64,000 nt of DNA from Edaphochlamys debaryana (GCA_016858145.1 JAEHOE010000079.1:1-64000); one strand, 5' to 3'; shown: positions 22,417-35,638, counted from the stretch's first letter. Notes: generated by a model not told the origin, from the letters alone. Numbers and translations: made by a program.

Positions 22417-23529
22417 CGGAGTTGTAGAGCTGGGCCCCCAGCCGCGAAGTGTGCTCAAGTCTTGTATGGCGCCATCATGCGTGAGCGCGCACCTGCAAGC
22501 GACAGAGACGAAGGAGGGTGGCAGGCCGCTTAGGGTTGGGAACCAGGCCCCTAATGCATCATAAACGCTCCCATCAAATCCCTCTGGCGTGCCAAAGCGA
22601 AGGGGACGTGTGAGGCGTGTGTCTGGAAGGGTGGGGCCTGAGGCGTGGGCTGAGCACGTCGGTCGTGGGAGGGCGGCGGGGCCGCAGGTGCACGCACAGC
22701 GGTGGGAGGGGAGAGCGGGCGGCCCGCAGTGCAGGCCAGGGTTTGGGTTTGGGGCGGCAGGTAGTCGCGGCAGGGCAGCTTCAACATACAGGTCACGGGG
22801 ACAGCGGGCAGCGGGCTCACAGCGACAACGAAGGCCCTGCCCCACCCCTCTCTTCTTGCTGTCACGTCGGTGACCACAGCTCAAAGGCAGCTACGAAGTC
22901 GAGGTAAACCGCCAATGTGAAGCCATGACTATCACTACCGACACCTGTCTTGTCTCCGCTCTACGCCTTACTGACTGCAGTCAACACCGATGTCTTCATG
23001 CCCTGACAACCTAACCCCAGATGAGGAAGCCGGCGACACCCACCCATCCGCCGCCAGACGTGCACCGTGCTTCGCACCCGCCCACCTCCCCGCATCTGGC
23101 TAGTGCTCCGACTCCGCCAGCTACGACAAAGCTGAACTGCCAATGTGCAGCTATGGCTACCACTATCAACACATGTCTTGTATCCACTCTACGTCACCGC
23201 TGACCCGCAGTCCACACCGTCTCGATGCCCTGACAACCGGACCCCAGGCGAGGAAGCCAGCGACACCCACCCGTTCCCCGCCGTGCACCATGCCTCATAT
23301 TGTATTGGAGGGTTGCGACACCCCGCGAGCTCCATTCAGGACCTCCTCCATCCCCCCCTGCTGCTGCCCCGATGCACCGTGTGCGTGTGACGGACGACGA
23401 GTGGAGTGCCCCTCCCCCCCCTTCCCCCCTTCCCCCCCTGCTGTGCCTTGGCGCATGGATAGGTATGCCTTAGCATGCGATACCCAGTTCCAACGTTGTG
23501 CAATTGCCGAGCCCAGCCCTGCTAACCGC

Positions 23530-26500
23530 AGAAGTGCTGTTGACTAGCACGTGCCCCGCCTGCGGACAAGTGTGCCCCGGCATGCAACACCCCACCCGCT
23601 GCGTATGAGAACTGCCCAGCCCAGCAGCCCTGCGGACCGCTGGTGTGCCGTGGACAAGTGCGTTCCCTGCGGACAAGTGTGCCCCGGCATGCAAGACCCC
23701 ACCCGCTGCGTATGAGAACTGCCCAGCCCAGCCCCGCGCACCACTGGTGTGCCGTGGACAAGTGCGTTCCCTGCGGACAAGTGTGCCCCGGCATGCAAGA
23801 CCCCATCCGCTGCGTATGAGCACTGCCCAGCCCAGCCCTGCGGACCGCTGGTGTGCCGTGGACAAGTCACATGTGCGTTCCCTGCGGACAAGTATGCCCC
23901 GGCACGCAACACCCCACCCGCTGCGTATGAGAACTGCCCAGCCCAGCCCTGCGGACCGCTGGTGTGCTGTGGACAAGTCACATGTGCGTTCCCTGCGGAC
24001 AAGTGTGCCCCGGCATGCAACACCCCACCCGCTGCGTATGAGAACTGCCCAGCCCAGCCCTGCGGACCGCTGGTGTGCAATGGACAAGTCACATGTGCGT
24101 TCCCTGCGGACAAGTATGCCCCGGCACGCAACACTCCACCCGCTGCGTATGAGAACTGCCCAGCCCAGCCCTGCGGACCGCTGGTGTGCCGTGGACAAGT
24201 CACATGTGCGTTCCCTGCGGACAAGTGTGCCCCGGCATGCAACACACCACCCGCTGCGTATGAGCACTGCCCAGCCCAGCCCTGCGGACCGCTGGTGTGC
24301 CGTGGACAAGTCACATGTGCGTTCCCTGCGGACAAGTGTGCCCCGGCATGCAACACACCACCCGCTGCGTATGGGAACTGCCCAGCCCAGCCCTGCGGAC
24401 CGCTGGTGTGCCGTGGACAAGTCACATGTGCGTTCCCTGCGGACAAGTGTGCCCCGGCATGCAACACTCCACCCGCTGCGTATGAGCACTGCCCAGCCCA
24501 GCCCCGCGGACCGCTGGTGTGCTGTGGACAAGTCACATGTGCGTTCCCTGCGGACAAGTATGCCCCGGCACGCAACACCCCACCCGCTGCGTATGAGAAC
24601 TGCCCAGCCCAGCCTCGCGGACCGCTGTCGTGCCGTGGAGAAGTGCGTTCCCTGTGGACAAGTATGCCCCGGCATGCAACACCCCACCCGCTGCGTATGA
24701 GAACTGCCCAGCCCAGCCCTGCGGACCGCTGGTGTGCCGTGGACAAGTCACATGTGCGTTCCCTGCGGACAAGTATGCCCCGGCACGCAACACTCCACCC
24801 GCTGCGTATGAGAACTGCCCAGCCCAGCCCTGCGGACCGCTGGTGTGCCGTGGACAAGTCACATGTGCGTTCCCTGCGGACAAGTGTGCCCCGGCATGCA
24901 ACACACCACCCGCTGCGTATGAGCACTGCCCAGCCCAGCCCCGCGGACCGCTGGTGTGCTGTGGACAAGTCACATGTGCGTTCCCTGCGGACAAGTATGC
25001 CCCGGCACGCAACACTCCACCCGCTGCGTATGAGAACTGCCCAGCCCAGCCCTGCGGACCGCTGGTGTGCCGTGGACAAGTCACATGTGCGTTCCCTGCG
25101 GACAAGTGTGCCCCGGCACGCAACACACCACCCGCTGCGTATGAGAACTGCCCAGCCCAGCCCTGCGGACCGCTGGTGTGCAATGGACAAGTCACATGTG
25201 CGTTCCCTGCGGACAAGTATGCCCCGGCACGCAACACTCCACCCGCTGCGTATGAGAACTGCCCAGCCCAGCCCTGCGGACCGCTGGTGTGCCGTGGACA
25301 AGTCACATGTGCGTTCCCTGCGGACAAGTGTGCCCCGGCATGCAACACACCACCCGCTGCGTATGAGCACTGCCCAGCCCAGCCCTGCGGACCGCTGGTG
25401 TGCCGTGGACAAGTCACATGTGCGTTCCCTGCGGACAAGTGTGCCCCGGCATGCAACACACCACCCGCTGCGTATGGGAACTGCCCAGCCCAGCCCTGCG
25501 GACCGCTGGTGTGCCGTGGACAAGTCACATGTGCGTTCCCTGCGGACAAGTGTGCCCCGGCATGCAACACTCCACCCGCTGCGTATGAGCACTGCCCAGC
25601 CCAGCCCCGCGGACCGCTGGTGTGCTGTGGACAAGTCACATGTGCGTTCCCTGCGGACAAGTATGCCCCGGCACGCAACACCCCACCCGCTGCGTATGAG
25701 AACTGCCCAGCCCAGCCTCGCGGACCGCTGTCGTGCCGTGGAGAAGTGCGTTCCCTGTGGACAAGTATGCCCCGGCATGCAACACCCCACCCGCTGCGTA
25801 TGAGAACTGCCCAGCCCAGCCCTGCGGACCGCTGGTGTGCTGTGGACAAGTCACATGTGCGTTCCCTGCGGACAAGTATGCCCCGGCACGCAACACTCCA
25901 CCCGCTGCGTATGAGAACTGCCCAGCCCAGCCCTGCGGACCGCTGGTGTGCCGTGGACAAGTCACATGTGCGTTCCCTGCGGACAAGTGTGCCCCGGCAT
26001 GCAACACACCACCCGCTGCGTATGAGCACTGCCCAGCCCAGCCCCGCGGACCGCTGGTGTGCTGTGGACAAGTCACATGTGCGTTCCCTGCGGACAAGTA
26101 TGCCCCGGCACGCAACACTCCACCCGCTGCGTATGAGAACTGCCCAGCCCAGCCCTGCGGACCGCTGGTGTGCCGTGGACAAGTCACATGTGCGTTCCCT
26201 GCGGACAAGTGTGCCCCGGCACGCAAAACCCCACCCGCTGCGTATGAGAACTGCCCAGCCCAGCCCCGCGGACCGCTGGTGTGCCGTGGACAAGTCACAT
26301 GTGCGTTCCCTGCGGACAAGTGTGCCCCGGCATGCAACACACCACCCGCTGCGTATGAGCACTGCCCAGCCCAGCCCCGCGGACCGCTGGTGTGCTGTGG
26401 ACAAGTCACATGTGCGTTCCCTGCGGACAAGTATGCCCCGGCATGCAACACACCACCCGCTGCGTATGAGCACTGCCCAGCCCAGCCCTGCGGACCGCTG

Positions 26501-29500
26501 GTGTGCCGTGGACAAGTCACATGTGCGTTCCCTGCGGACAAGTGTGCCCCGGCATGCAACACACCACCCGCTGCGTATGAGAACTGCCCAGCCCAGCCCT
26601 GCGGACCGCTGGTGTGCCGTGGACAAGTGCGTTCCCTGCGGACAAGTGTGCCCCGGCATGCAACACCCCACCCGCTGCGTATGAGAACTGCCCAGCCCTG
26701 CCCTGCTAACCGCAAAAGTGCTGTGGACAAGTCACATGTGCGTTCCCTGTGGACAAGTATGCCCCGGCACGCAACACCCCACCCGCTGCGTATGAAAACT
26801 GCCCAGCCCAGCCCCGCGGACCACTGGTGTGCCGTGGACAAGTCACATGTGCGTTCCCTGCGGACAAGTGTGCCCCGGCATGCAACACACCACCCGCTGC
26901 GTATGAGAACTGCCCAGCCCAGCAGCCCTGCGGACCGCTGGTGTGCCGTGGACAAGTGCGTTCCCTGCGGACAAGTGTGCCCCGGCATGCAACACCCCAC
27001 CCGCTGCGTATGGGAACTGCCCAGCCCAGCCCTGCGGACCGCTGGTGTGCTGTGGACAAGTCACATGTGCGTTCCCTGCGGACAAGTGTGCCCCGGCATG
27101 CAAGACCCCACCCGCTGCGTATGAGAACTGCCCAGCCCAGCCCTGCGGACCGCTGGTGTGCCGTGGACAAGTCACATGTGCGTTCCCTGCGGACAAGTGT
27201 GCCCCGGCATGCAACACCCCACCCGCTGCGTATGAGAACTGCCCAGCCCAGCCCCGCGGACCGCTGGTGTGCTGTGGACAAGTCACATGTGCGTTCCCTG
27301 CGGACAAGTATGCCCCGGCACGCAACACTCCACCCGCTGCGTATGAGAACTGCCCAGCCCAGCCCTGCGGACCGCTGGTGTGCCGTGGACAAGTCTCATG
27401 TGCGTTCCCTGCGGACAAGTATGCCCCGGCACGCTACACTCCACCCGCTGCGTATGGGAACTGCCCAGCCCAGCCCTGCGGACCGCTGGTGTGCCGTGGA
27501 CAAGTCACATGTGCGTTCCCTGCGGACAAGTGTGCCCCGGCATGCAACACCCCACCCGCTGCGTATGAGCACTGCCCAGCCCAGCCCCGCGGACCGCTGG
27601 TGTGCTGTGGACAAGTCACATGTGCGTTCCCTGCGGACAAGTATGCCCCGGCACGCAACACTCCACCCGCTGCGTATGAGAACTGCCCAGCCCAGCCCTG
27701 CGGACCGCTGGTGTGCCGTGGACAAGTCTCATGTGCGTTCCCTGCGGACAAGTGTGCCCTGGCATGCAACACCCCACCCGCTGCGTATGGGAACTGCCCA
27801 GCCCAGCCCTGCGGACCGCTGGTGTGCCGTGGACAAGTCACATGTGCGTTCCCTGCGGACAAGTGTGCCCCGGCACGCAAAACCCCACCCGCTGCGTATG
27901 AGAACTGCCCAGCCCAGCCCCGCGGACCGCTGGTGTGCCGTGGACAAGTCACATGTGCGTTCCCTGCGGACAAGTGTGCCCCGGCATGCAACACACCACC
28001 CGCTGCGTATGAGCACTGCCCAGCCCAGCCCCGCGGACCGCTGGTGTGCTGTGGACAAGTCACATGTGCGTTCCCTGCGGACAAGTATGCCCCGGCACGC
28101 AACACCCCACCCGCTGCGTATGAGAACTGCCCAGCCCAGCCTCGCGGACCGCTGTCGTGCCGTGGAGAAGTGCGTTCCCTGCGGACAAGACTGCCCCGGC
28201 ACGCAACACCCCACCCGCTGCGTATGAGAACTGCCCAGCCCAGCCCCGCGGACCGCTGGTGTGCCGTGGCGAAGTGCGTTCCCTGCGGACAAGTGTGCCC
28301 CGGCATGCAACACCCCACCCGCTGCGTATGAGAACTGCCCAGCCCTGCCCTGCTAACCGCAAAAGTGCTGTGGACAAGTCACATGTGCGTTCCCTGTGGA
28401 CAAGTATGCCCCGGCACGCAACACCCCACCCGCTGCGTATGAAAACTGCCCAGCCCAGCCCCGCGGACCACTGGTGTGCCGTGGACAAGTCACATGTGCG
28501 TTCCCTGCGGACAAGTGTGCCCCGGCATGCAACACCCCACCCGCTGCGTATGAGAACTGCCCAGCCCAGCAGCCCTGCGGACCGCTGGTGTGCCGTGGAC
28601 AAGTGCGTTCCCTGCGGACAAGTGTGCCCCGGCATGCAACACCCCACCCGCTGCGTATGGGAACTGCCCAGCCCAGCCCTGCGGACCGCTGGTGTGCTGT
28701 GGACAAGTCACATGTGCGTTCCCTGCGGACAAGTGTGCCCCGGCATGCAAGACCCCACCCGCTGCGTATGAGAACTGCCCAGCCCAGCCCTGCGGACCGC
28801 TGGTGTGCCGTGGACAAGTCACATGTGCGTTCCCTGCGGACAAGTGTGCCCCGGCATGCAACACCCCACCCGCTGCGTATGAGCACTGCCCAGCCCAGCC
28901 CCGCGGACCGCTGGTGTGCTGTGGACAAGTCACATGTGCGTTCCCTGCGGACAAGTATGCCCCGGCACGCAACACCCCACCCGCTGCGTATGAGAACTGC
29001 CCAGCCCAGCCTCGCGGACCGCTGTCGTGCCGTGGAGAAGTGCGTTCCCTGCGGACAAGTATGCCCCGGCACGCAACACCCCACCCGCTGCGTATGAGAA
29101 CTGCCCAGCCCAGCCCCGCGGACCGCTGGTGTGCCGTGGCGAAGTGCGTTCCCTGCGGACAAGTGTGCCCCGGCATGCAACACCCCACCCGCTGCGTATG
29201 AGAACTGCCCAGCCCAGCAGCCCTGCGGACCGCTGGTGTGCCGTGGACAAGTGCGTTCCCTGCGGACAAGTGTGCCCCGGCATGCAACACACCACCCGCT
29301 GCGTATGGGAACTGCCCAGCCCAGCCCTGCGGACCGCTGGTGTGCTGTGGACAAGTCACATGTGCGTTCCCTGCGGACAAGTGTGCCCCGGCATGCAAGA
29401 CCCCACCCGCTGCGTATGAGAACTGCCCAGCCCAGCCCTGCGGACCGCTGGTGTGCCGTGGACAAGTCACATGTGCGTTCCCTGCGGACAAGTGTGCCCC

Positions 29501-32500
29501 GGCATGCAACACACCACCCGCTGCGTATGAGCACTGCCCAGCCCAGCCCCGCGGACCGCTGGTGTGCTGTGGACAAGTCACATGTGCGTTCCCTGCGGAC
29601 AAGTATGCCCCGGCACGCAACACTCCACCCGCTGCGTATGAGAACTGCCCAGCCCAGCCCTGCGGACCGCTGGTGTGCCGTGGACAAGTCACATGTGCGT
29701 TCCCTGCGGACAAGTGTGCCCCGGCACGCAACACCCCACCCGCTGCGTATGAGCACTGCCCAGCCCAGCCCTGCGGACCGCTGGTGTGCAATGGACAAGT
29801 CACATGTGCGTTCCCTGCGGACAAGTATGCCCCGGCACGCAACACTCCACCCGCTGCGTATGAGAACTGCCCAGCCCAGCCCTGCGGACCGCTGGTGTGC
29901 CGTGGACAAGTCACATGTGCGTTCCCTGCGGACAAGTGTGCCCCGGCATGCAACACACCACCCGCTGCGTATGGGAACTGCCCAGCCCAGCCCTGCGGAC
30001 CGCTGGTGTGCCGTGGACAAGTCACATGTGCGTTCCCTGCGGACAAGTGTGCCCCGGCATGCAACACTCCACCCGCTGCGTATGAGCACTGCCCAGCCCA
30101 GCCCCGCGGACCGCTGGTGTGCTGTGGACAAGTCACATGTGCGTTCCCTGCGGACAAGTATGCCCCGGCACGCAACACCCCACCCGCTGCGTATGAGAAC
30201 TGCCCAGCCCAGCCTCGCGGACCGCTGTCGTGCCGTGGAGAAGTGCGTTCCCTGTGGACAAGTATGCCCCGGCATGCAACACCCCACCCGCTGCGTATGA
30301 GAACTGCCCAGCCCAGCCCTGCGGACCGCTGGTGTGCTGTGGACAAGTCACATGTGCGTTCCCTGCGGACAAGTATGCCCCGGCACGCAACACTCCACCC
30401 GCTGCGTATGAGAACTGCCCAGCCCAGCCCTGCGGACCGCTGGTGTGCCGTGGACAAGTCACATGTGCGTTCCCTGCGGACAAGTGTGCCCCGGCATGCA
30501 ACACACCACCCGCTGCGTATGAGCACTGCCCAGCCCAGCCCCGCGGACCGCTGGTGTGCTGTGGACAAGTCACATGTGCGTTCCCTGCGGACAAGTATGC
30601 CCCGGCACGCAACACTCCACCCGCTGCGTATGAGAACTGCCCAGCCCAGCCCTGCGGACCGCTGGTGTGCCGTGGACAAGTCACATGTGCGTTCCCTGCG
30701 GACAAGTGTGCCCCGGCACGCAACACACCACCCGCTGCGTATGGGAACTGCCCAGCCCAGCCCTGCGGACCGCTGGTGTGCCGTGGACAAGTCACATGTG
30801 CGTTCCCTGCGGACAAGTGTGCCCCGGCACGCAAAACCCCACCCGCTGCGTATGAGAACTGCCCAGCCCAGCCCCGCGGACCGCTGGTGTGCCGTGGACA
30901 AGTCACATGTGCGTTCCCTGCGGACAAGTGTGCCCCGGCATGCAACACACCACCCGCTGCGTATGAGCACTGCCCAGCCCAGCCCCGCGGACCGCTGGTG
31001 TGCTGTGGACAAGTCACATGTGCGTTCCCTGCGGACAAGTATGCCCCGGCATGCAACACACCACCCGCTGCGTATGAGCACTGCCCAGCCCAGCCCTGCG
31101 GACCGCTGGTGTGCCGTGGACAAGTCACATGTGCGTTCCCTGCGGACAAGTGTGCCCCGGCATGCAACACACCACCCGCTGCGTATGAGAACTGCCCAGC
31201 CCAGCCCCGCGGACCGCTGGTGTGCCGTGGCGAAGTGCGTTCCCTGCGGACAAGTATGCCCCGGCATGCAACACCCCACCCGCTGCGTATGAGAACTGCC
31301 CAGCCCTGCCCTGCTAACCGCAAAAGTGCTGTGGACAAGTCACATGTGCGTTCCCTGTGGACAAGTATGCCCCGGCACGCAACACCCCACCCGCTGCGTA
31401 TGAAAACTGCCCAGCCCAGCCCCGCGGACCACTGGTGTGCCGTGGACAAGTCACATGTGCGTTCCCTGCGGACAAGTGTGCCCCGGCATGCAACACTCCA
31501 CCCGCTGCGTATGAGAACTGCCCAGCCCAGCAGCCCTGCGGACCGCTGGTGTGCCGTGGAGAAGTGCGTTCCCTGCGGACAAGTGTGCCCCGGCATGCAA
31601 GACCCCACCCGCTGCGTATGAGAACTGCCCAGCCCAGCCCTGCGGACCGCTGGTGTGCCGTGGACAAGTCACATGTGCGTTCCCTGCGGACAAGTGTGCC
31701 CCGGCATGCAACACCCCACCCGCTGCGTATGAGAACTGCCCAGCCCAGCCCCGCGGACCGCTGGTGTGCTGTGGACAAGTCACATGTGCGTTCCCTGCGG
31801 ACAAGTATGCCCCGGCACGCAACACTCCACCCGCTGCGTATGAGAACTGCCCAGCCCAGCCCTGCGGACCGCTGGTGTGCCGTGGACAAGTCTCATGTGC
31901 GTTCCCTGCGGACAAGTATGCCCCGGCACGCTACACTCCACCCGCTGCGTATGGGAACTGCCCAGCCCAGCCCTGCGGACCGCTGGTGTGCCGTGGACAA
32001 GTCACATGTGCGTTCCCTGCGGACAAGTGTGCCCCGGCATGCAACACCCCACCCGCTGCGTATGAGCACTGCCCAGCCCAGCCCCGCGGACCGCTGGTGT
32101 GCTGTGGACAAGTCACATGTGCGTTCCCTGCGGACAAGTATGCCCCGGCACGCAACACTCCACCCGCTGCGTATGAGAACTGCCCAGCCCAGCCCTGCGG
32201 ACCGCTGGTGTGCCGTGGACAAGTCACATGTGCGTTCCCTGCGGACAAGTGTGCCCCGGCACGCAAAACCCCACCCGCTGCGTATGAGAACTGCCCAGCC
32301 CAGCCCCGCGGACCGCTGGTGTGCCGTGGACAAGTCACATGTGCGTTCCCTGCGGACAAGTGTGCCCCGGCATGCAACACACCACCCGCTGCGTATGAGC
32401 ACTGCCCAGCCCAGCCCCGCGGACCGCTGGTGTGCTGTGGACAAGTCACATGTGCGTTCCCTGCGGACAAGTATGCCCCGGCACGCAACACCCCACCCGC

Positions 32501-34760
32501 TGCGTATGAGAACTGCCCAGCCCAGCCTCGCGGACCGCTGTCGTGCCGTGGAGAAGTGCGTTCCCTGCGGACAAGTATGCCCCGGCACGCAACACCCCAC
32601 CCGCTGCGTATGAGAACTGCCCAGCCCAGCCCCGCGGACCGCTGGTGTGCCGTGGCGAAGTGCGTTCCCTGCGGACAAGTGTGCCCCGGCATGCAACACC
32701 CCACCCGCTGCGTATGAGAACTGCCCAGCCCTGCCCTGCTAACCGCAAAAGTGCTGTGGACAAGTCACATGTGCGTTCCCTGTGGACAAGTATGCCCCGG
32801 CACGCAACACCCCACCCGCTGCGTATGAAAACTGCCCAGCCCAGCCCCGCGGACCGCTGGTGTGCCGTGGACAAGTCACATGTGCGTTCCCTGCGGACAA
32901 GTGTGCCCCGGCATGCAACACACCACCCGCTGCGTATGAGCACTGCCCAGCCCAGCCCCGCGGACCGCTGGTGTGCTGTGGACAAGTCACATGTGCGTTC
33001 CCTGCGGACAAGTATGCCCCGGCACGCAACACCCCACCCGCTGCGTATGAGAACTGCCCAGCCCAGCCTCGCGGACCGCTGTCGTGCCGTGGAGAAGTGC
33101 GTTCCCTGCGGACAAGTATGCCCCGGCACGCAACACCCCACCCGCTGCGTATGAGAACTGCCCAGCCCAGCCCCGCGGACCGCTGGTGTGCCGTGGCGAA
33201 GTGCGTTCCCTGCGGACAAGTGTGCCCCGGCATGCAACACCCCACCCGCTGCGTATGAGAACTGCCCAGCCCTGCCCTGCTAACCGCAAAAGTGCTGTGG
33301 ACAAGTCACATGTGCGTTCCCTGTGGACAAGTATGCCCCGGCACGCAACACCCCACCCGCTGCGTATGAAAACTGCCCAGCCCAGCCCCGCGGACCACTG
33401 GTGTGCCGTGGACAAGTCACATGTGCGTTCCCTGCGGACAAGTGTGCCCCGGCATGCAACACCCCACCCGCTGCGTATGAGAACTGCCCAGCCCAGCAGC
33501 CCTGCGGACCGCTGGTGTGCCGTGGACAAGTGCGTTCCCTGCGGACAAGTGTGCCCCGGCATGCAACACCCCACCCGCTGCGTATGGGAACTGCCCAGCC
33601 CAGCCCTGCGGACCGCTGGTGTGCTGTGGACAAGTCACATGTGCGTTCCCTGCGGACAAGTGTGCCCCGGCATGCAAGACCCCACCCGCTGCGTATGAGA
33701 ACTGCCCAGCCCAGCCCTGCGGACCGCTGGTGTGCCGTGGACAAGTCACATGTGCGTTCCCTGCGGACAAGTGTGCCCCGGCATGCAACACCCCACCCGC
33801 TGCGTATGAGCACTGCCCAGCCCAGCCCCGCGGACCGCTGGTGTGCTGTGGACAAGTCACATGTGCGTTCCCTGCGGACAAGTATGCCCCGGCACGCAAC
33901 ACCCCACCCGCTGCGTATGAGAACTGCCCAGCCCAGCCTCGCGGACCGCTGTCGTGCCGTGGAGAAGTGCGTTCCCTGCGGACAAGTATGCCCCGGCACG
34001 CAACACCCCACCCGCTGCGTATGAGAACTGCCCAGCCCAGCCCCGCGGACCGCTGGTGTGCCGTGGCGAAGTGCGTTCCCTGCGGACAAGTGTGCCCCGG
34101 CATGCAACACCCCACCCGCTGCGTATGAGAACTGCCCAGCCCAGCAGCCCTGCGGACCGCTGGTGTGCCGTGGACAAGTGCGTTCCCTGCGGACAAGTGT
34201 GCCCCGGCATGCAACACACCACCCGCTGCGTATGGGAACTGCCCAGCCCAGCCCTGCGGACCGCTGGTGTGCTGTGGACAAGTCACATGTGCGTTCCCTG
34301 CGGACAAGTGTGCCCCGGCATGCAAGACCCCACCCGCTGCGTATGAGAACTGCCCAGCCCAGCCCTGCGGACCGCTGGTGTGCCGTGGACAAGTGCGTTC
34401 CCTGCGGACAAGTGTGCCCCGGCATGCAAGACCCCATCCGCTGCGTATGAGCACTGCCCAGCCCAGCCCTGCGGACCGCTGGTGTGCCGTGGACAAGTCA
34501 CATGTGCGTTCCCTGCGGACAAGTGTGCCCCGGCATGCAACACCCCACCCGCTGCGTATGGGAACTGCCCAGCCCAGCAGCCCTGCGGACCGCTGGTGTG
34601 CCGTGGACAAGTGCGTTCCCTGCGGACAAGTGTGCCCCAGCATGCATCACCCCACCCGCTACGTTCTAGAACTGCCGAGCAGAGTCCTGCGGACCGCTGG
34701 TGTGCCGTGGACAAGTCACAAGTGCGTGCCCTGCGGACTGCCAAGGGACTTCCAAGGACT
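23530..34760. repeat. About 11.2 kb satellite array, 111-bp monomer with 104-bp variants
   Basis: Roughly 100 head-to-tail copies of a monomer containing CACATGTGCGTTCCCTGCGG, GTGCCCCGGCATGCAACACC, CCGCTGCGTATGAGAACTGC and CTGCGGACCGCTGGTGTGCC. Most monomers are 111 bp. A recurrent variant lacks TCACATG (104 bp) and another has an extra CAG. Paired variants (TGTGCCCCGGCATGC against TATGCCCCGGCACGC) and markers such as CTGCCCTGCTAACCGCAAAA (near 26697, 28341, 31305, 32729, 33271) show higher-order units. For example, one block recurs after 1103 bp (24614 to 25717). Because 111 is divisible by three and the monomer lacks stops, frames of up to 929 codons stay open on both strands; they are broken at 104-bp variants and are not taken as genes. 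Confidence 0.95.
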
Positions 34761-35440
34761 GCAACTTGGCGCCCAGCGTGAGATCAAGGGTCTAGACTGA
34801 GGGCAGCGCGGGAAAGCGTTTGAAGGAGAGGGAGGGCGGGTGTGGGGGTCGTGGCACGGGGGCGGGGGGGTCGTGACACGGGGTGCTAAACAATTTAGCA
34901 CCCCGTGCCTCAGCTGTACGGGAGAAAGCACCGCATTCTGCATCCCGTTTTCTTTGCTGCAGTTTCTCGCGACAAATCTAACATTCTTGTGTGCTTGCTT
35001 CAAACAGAGGCGGCCGCCTTCCAGCTGCTGCGCGTGGGCTTTCTTTTCGCAAACCTTGCGCGACGAGTACCCTTCAGCCTCGGCCATTAATGGCAATACT
35101 GCTCAAGGACGCACTGGACCACTGGTCCCCGCGGGGACAGCCAAGTGCTCAAAGTGTTGTGCTACAAAGAATGCTTGGCGGAGCATCAAGACAGAGGATG
35201 CGGGGGCCCACGCGTCGCCAGTGCAGCTCGTGCTTCTTTTTGAACCCTGACAAGTGGGCCCGGGGTAAGGGCGGGAGGGGGTCGTGTAACGGTTTTAGGG
35301 GGGTCGTGCCACGGGCAAGGTCGGGGCACGGGGGGGTCCGGGCCGTGGTTCGGGGGGGGGGCCGTTCCACACGAGGGCCGTACCTCGGCCCGTGGTGGCC
35401 CTATCACGACCCGTACCCCGGACAGACCACTCCCATAGGG
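34761..35440. other. Right flank of the satellite: GC-rich motifs and coding-like remnants
   Basis: Satellite homology fades at about 34760. The region then holds GTCGTG/CACGGG-rich repeats (34845-34885 and 35270-35400) related to the start of the window, and ends with TATCACGACCCGTACCCCG near 35400. Between them, after an acceptor-like CTTCAAACAG near 35007, two frames show paired cysteines: KCSKCCATKNAW near 35150 and, in another frame, RRQCSSCFFLNPDKWARG near 35215. This could be a broken zinc-finger segment, but the frames do not join. Confidence 0.3.
34877..34907. other. Perfect hairpin: 14-bp arms, 3-base loop
   Basis: CACGGGGTGCTAAA, loop CAA, TTTAGCACCCCGTG. The arms are exact reverse complements. 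The sequence sits at the boundary between the GTCGTG-rich repeat and the coding-like remnant. Role unknown; it might be a transposon end or a recombination scar. Confidence 0.7.
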
Positions 35441-35638
35441 TCGGTGTGCTCATCGAGCCAGTTTGACCCACCACAGCGTATCGGTTGATGCCCAGCTACG
35501 CTACGCTAACGGCGACGCACTGAATGGCACAAAAGCACCCAGTCTGCGAGCTCTTGGCGTGATGCCCAACCGGACCTTTGCGCATGCTACTGCGAGCCAA
35601 CTTGACTCCAATTACCTTACGTGTTACGGCTTCAGATC

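Larger units (their letters stand above)
15621..23296. repeat. Right arm of the palindrome: truncated inverted KDZ copy
   Basis: This is the reverse complement of 8340-15509, beginning with AACGGAACGCCCTATCGCG of the inner terminal repeat and so lacking the 113-bp outer unit except for the last 8 bp (ATAAACGG, 15618-15625, partly shared with the junction). At 23296 it breaks off in the sequence that lies at 8340 in the left copy, so the half of the element carrying the second gene is missing. It is thus a 5'- and 3'-incomplete copy fused head-to-head to the complete element. Confidence 0.85.

Noticed and set aside
23530..34760. CRISPR array
   Set aside because: The repeats are contiguous 111-bp monomers without unique spacers, and the DNA is clearly eukaryotic nuclear.
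23544..34800. Many long frames (up to 929 codons) in the 23.5-34.8 kb block, on both strands
   Set aside because: They follow from a stop-free 111-bp monomer whose length is a multiple of three. Each is broken wherever a 104-bp variant shifts the phase, and the same DNA is open in several frames at once.
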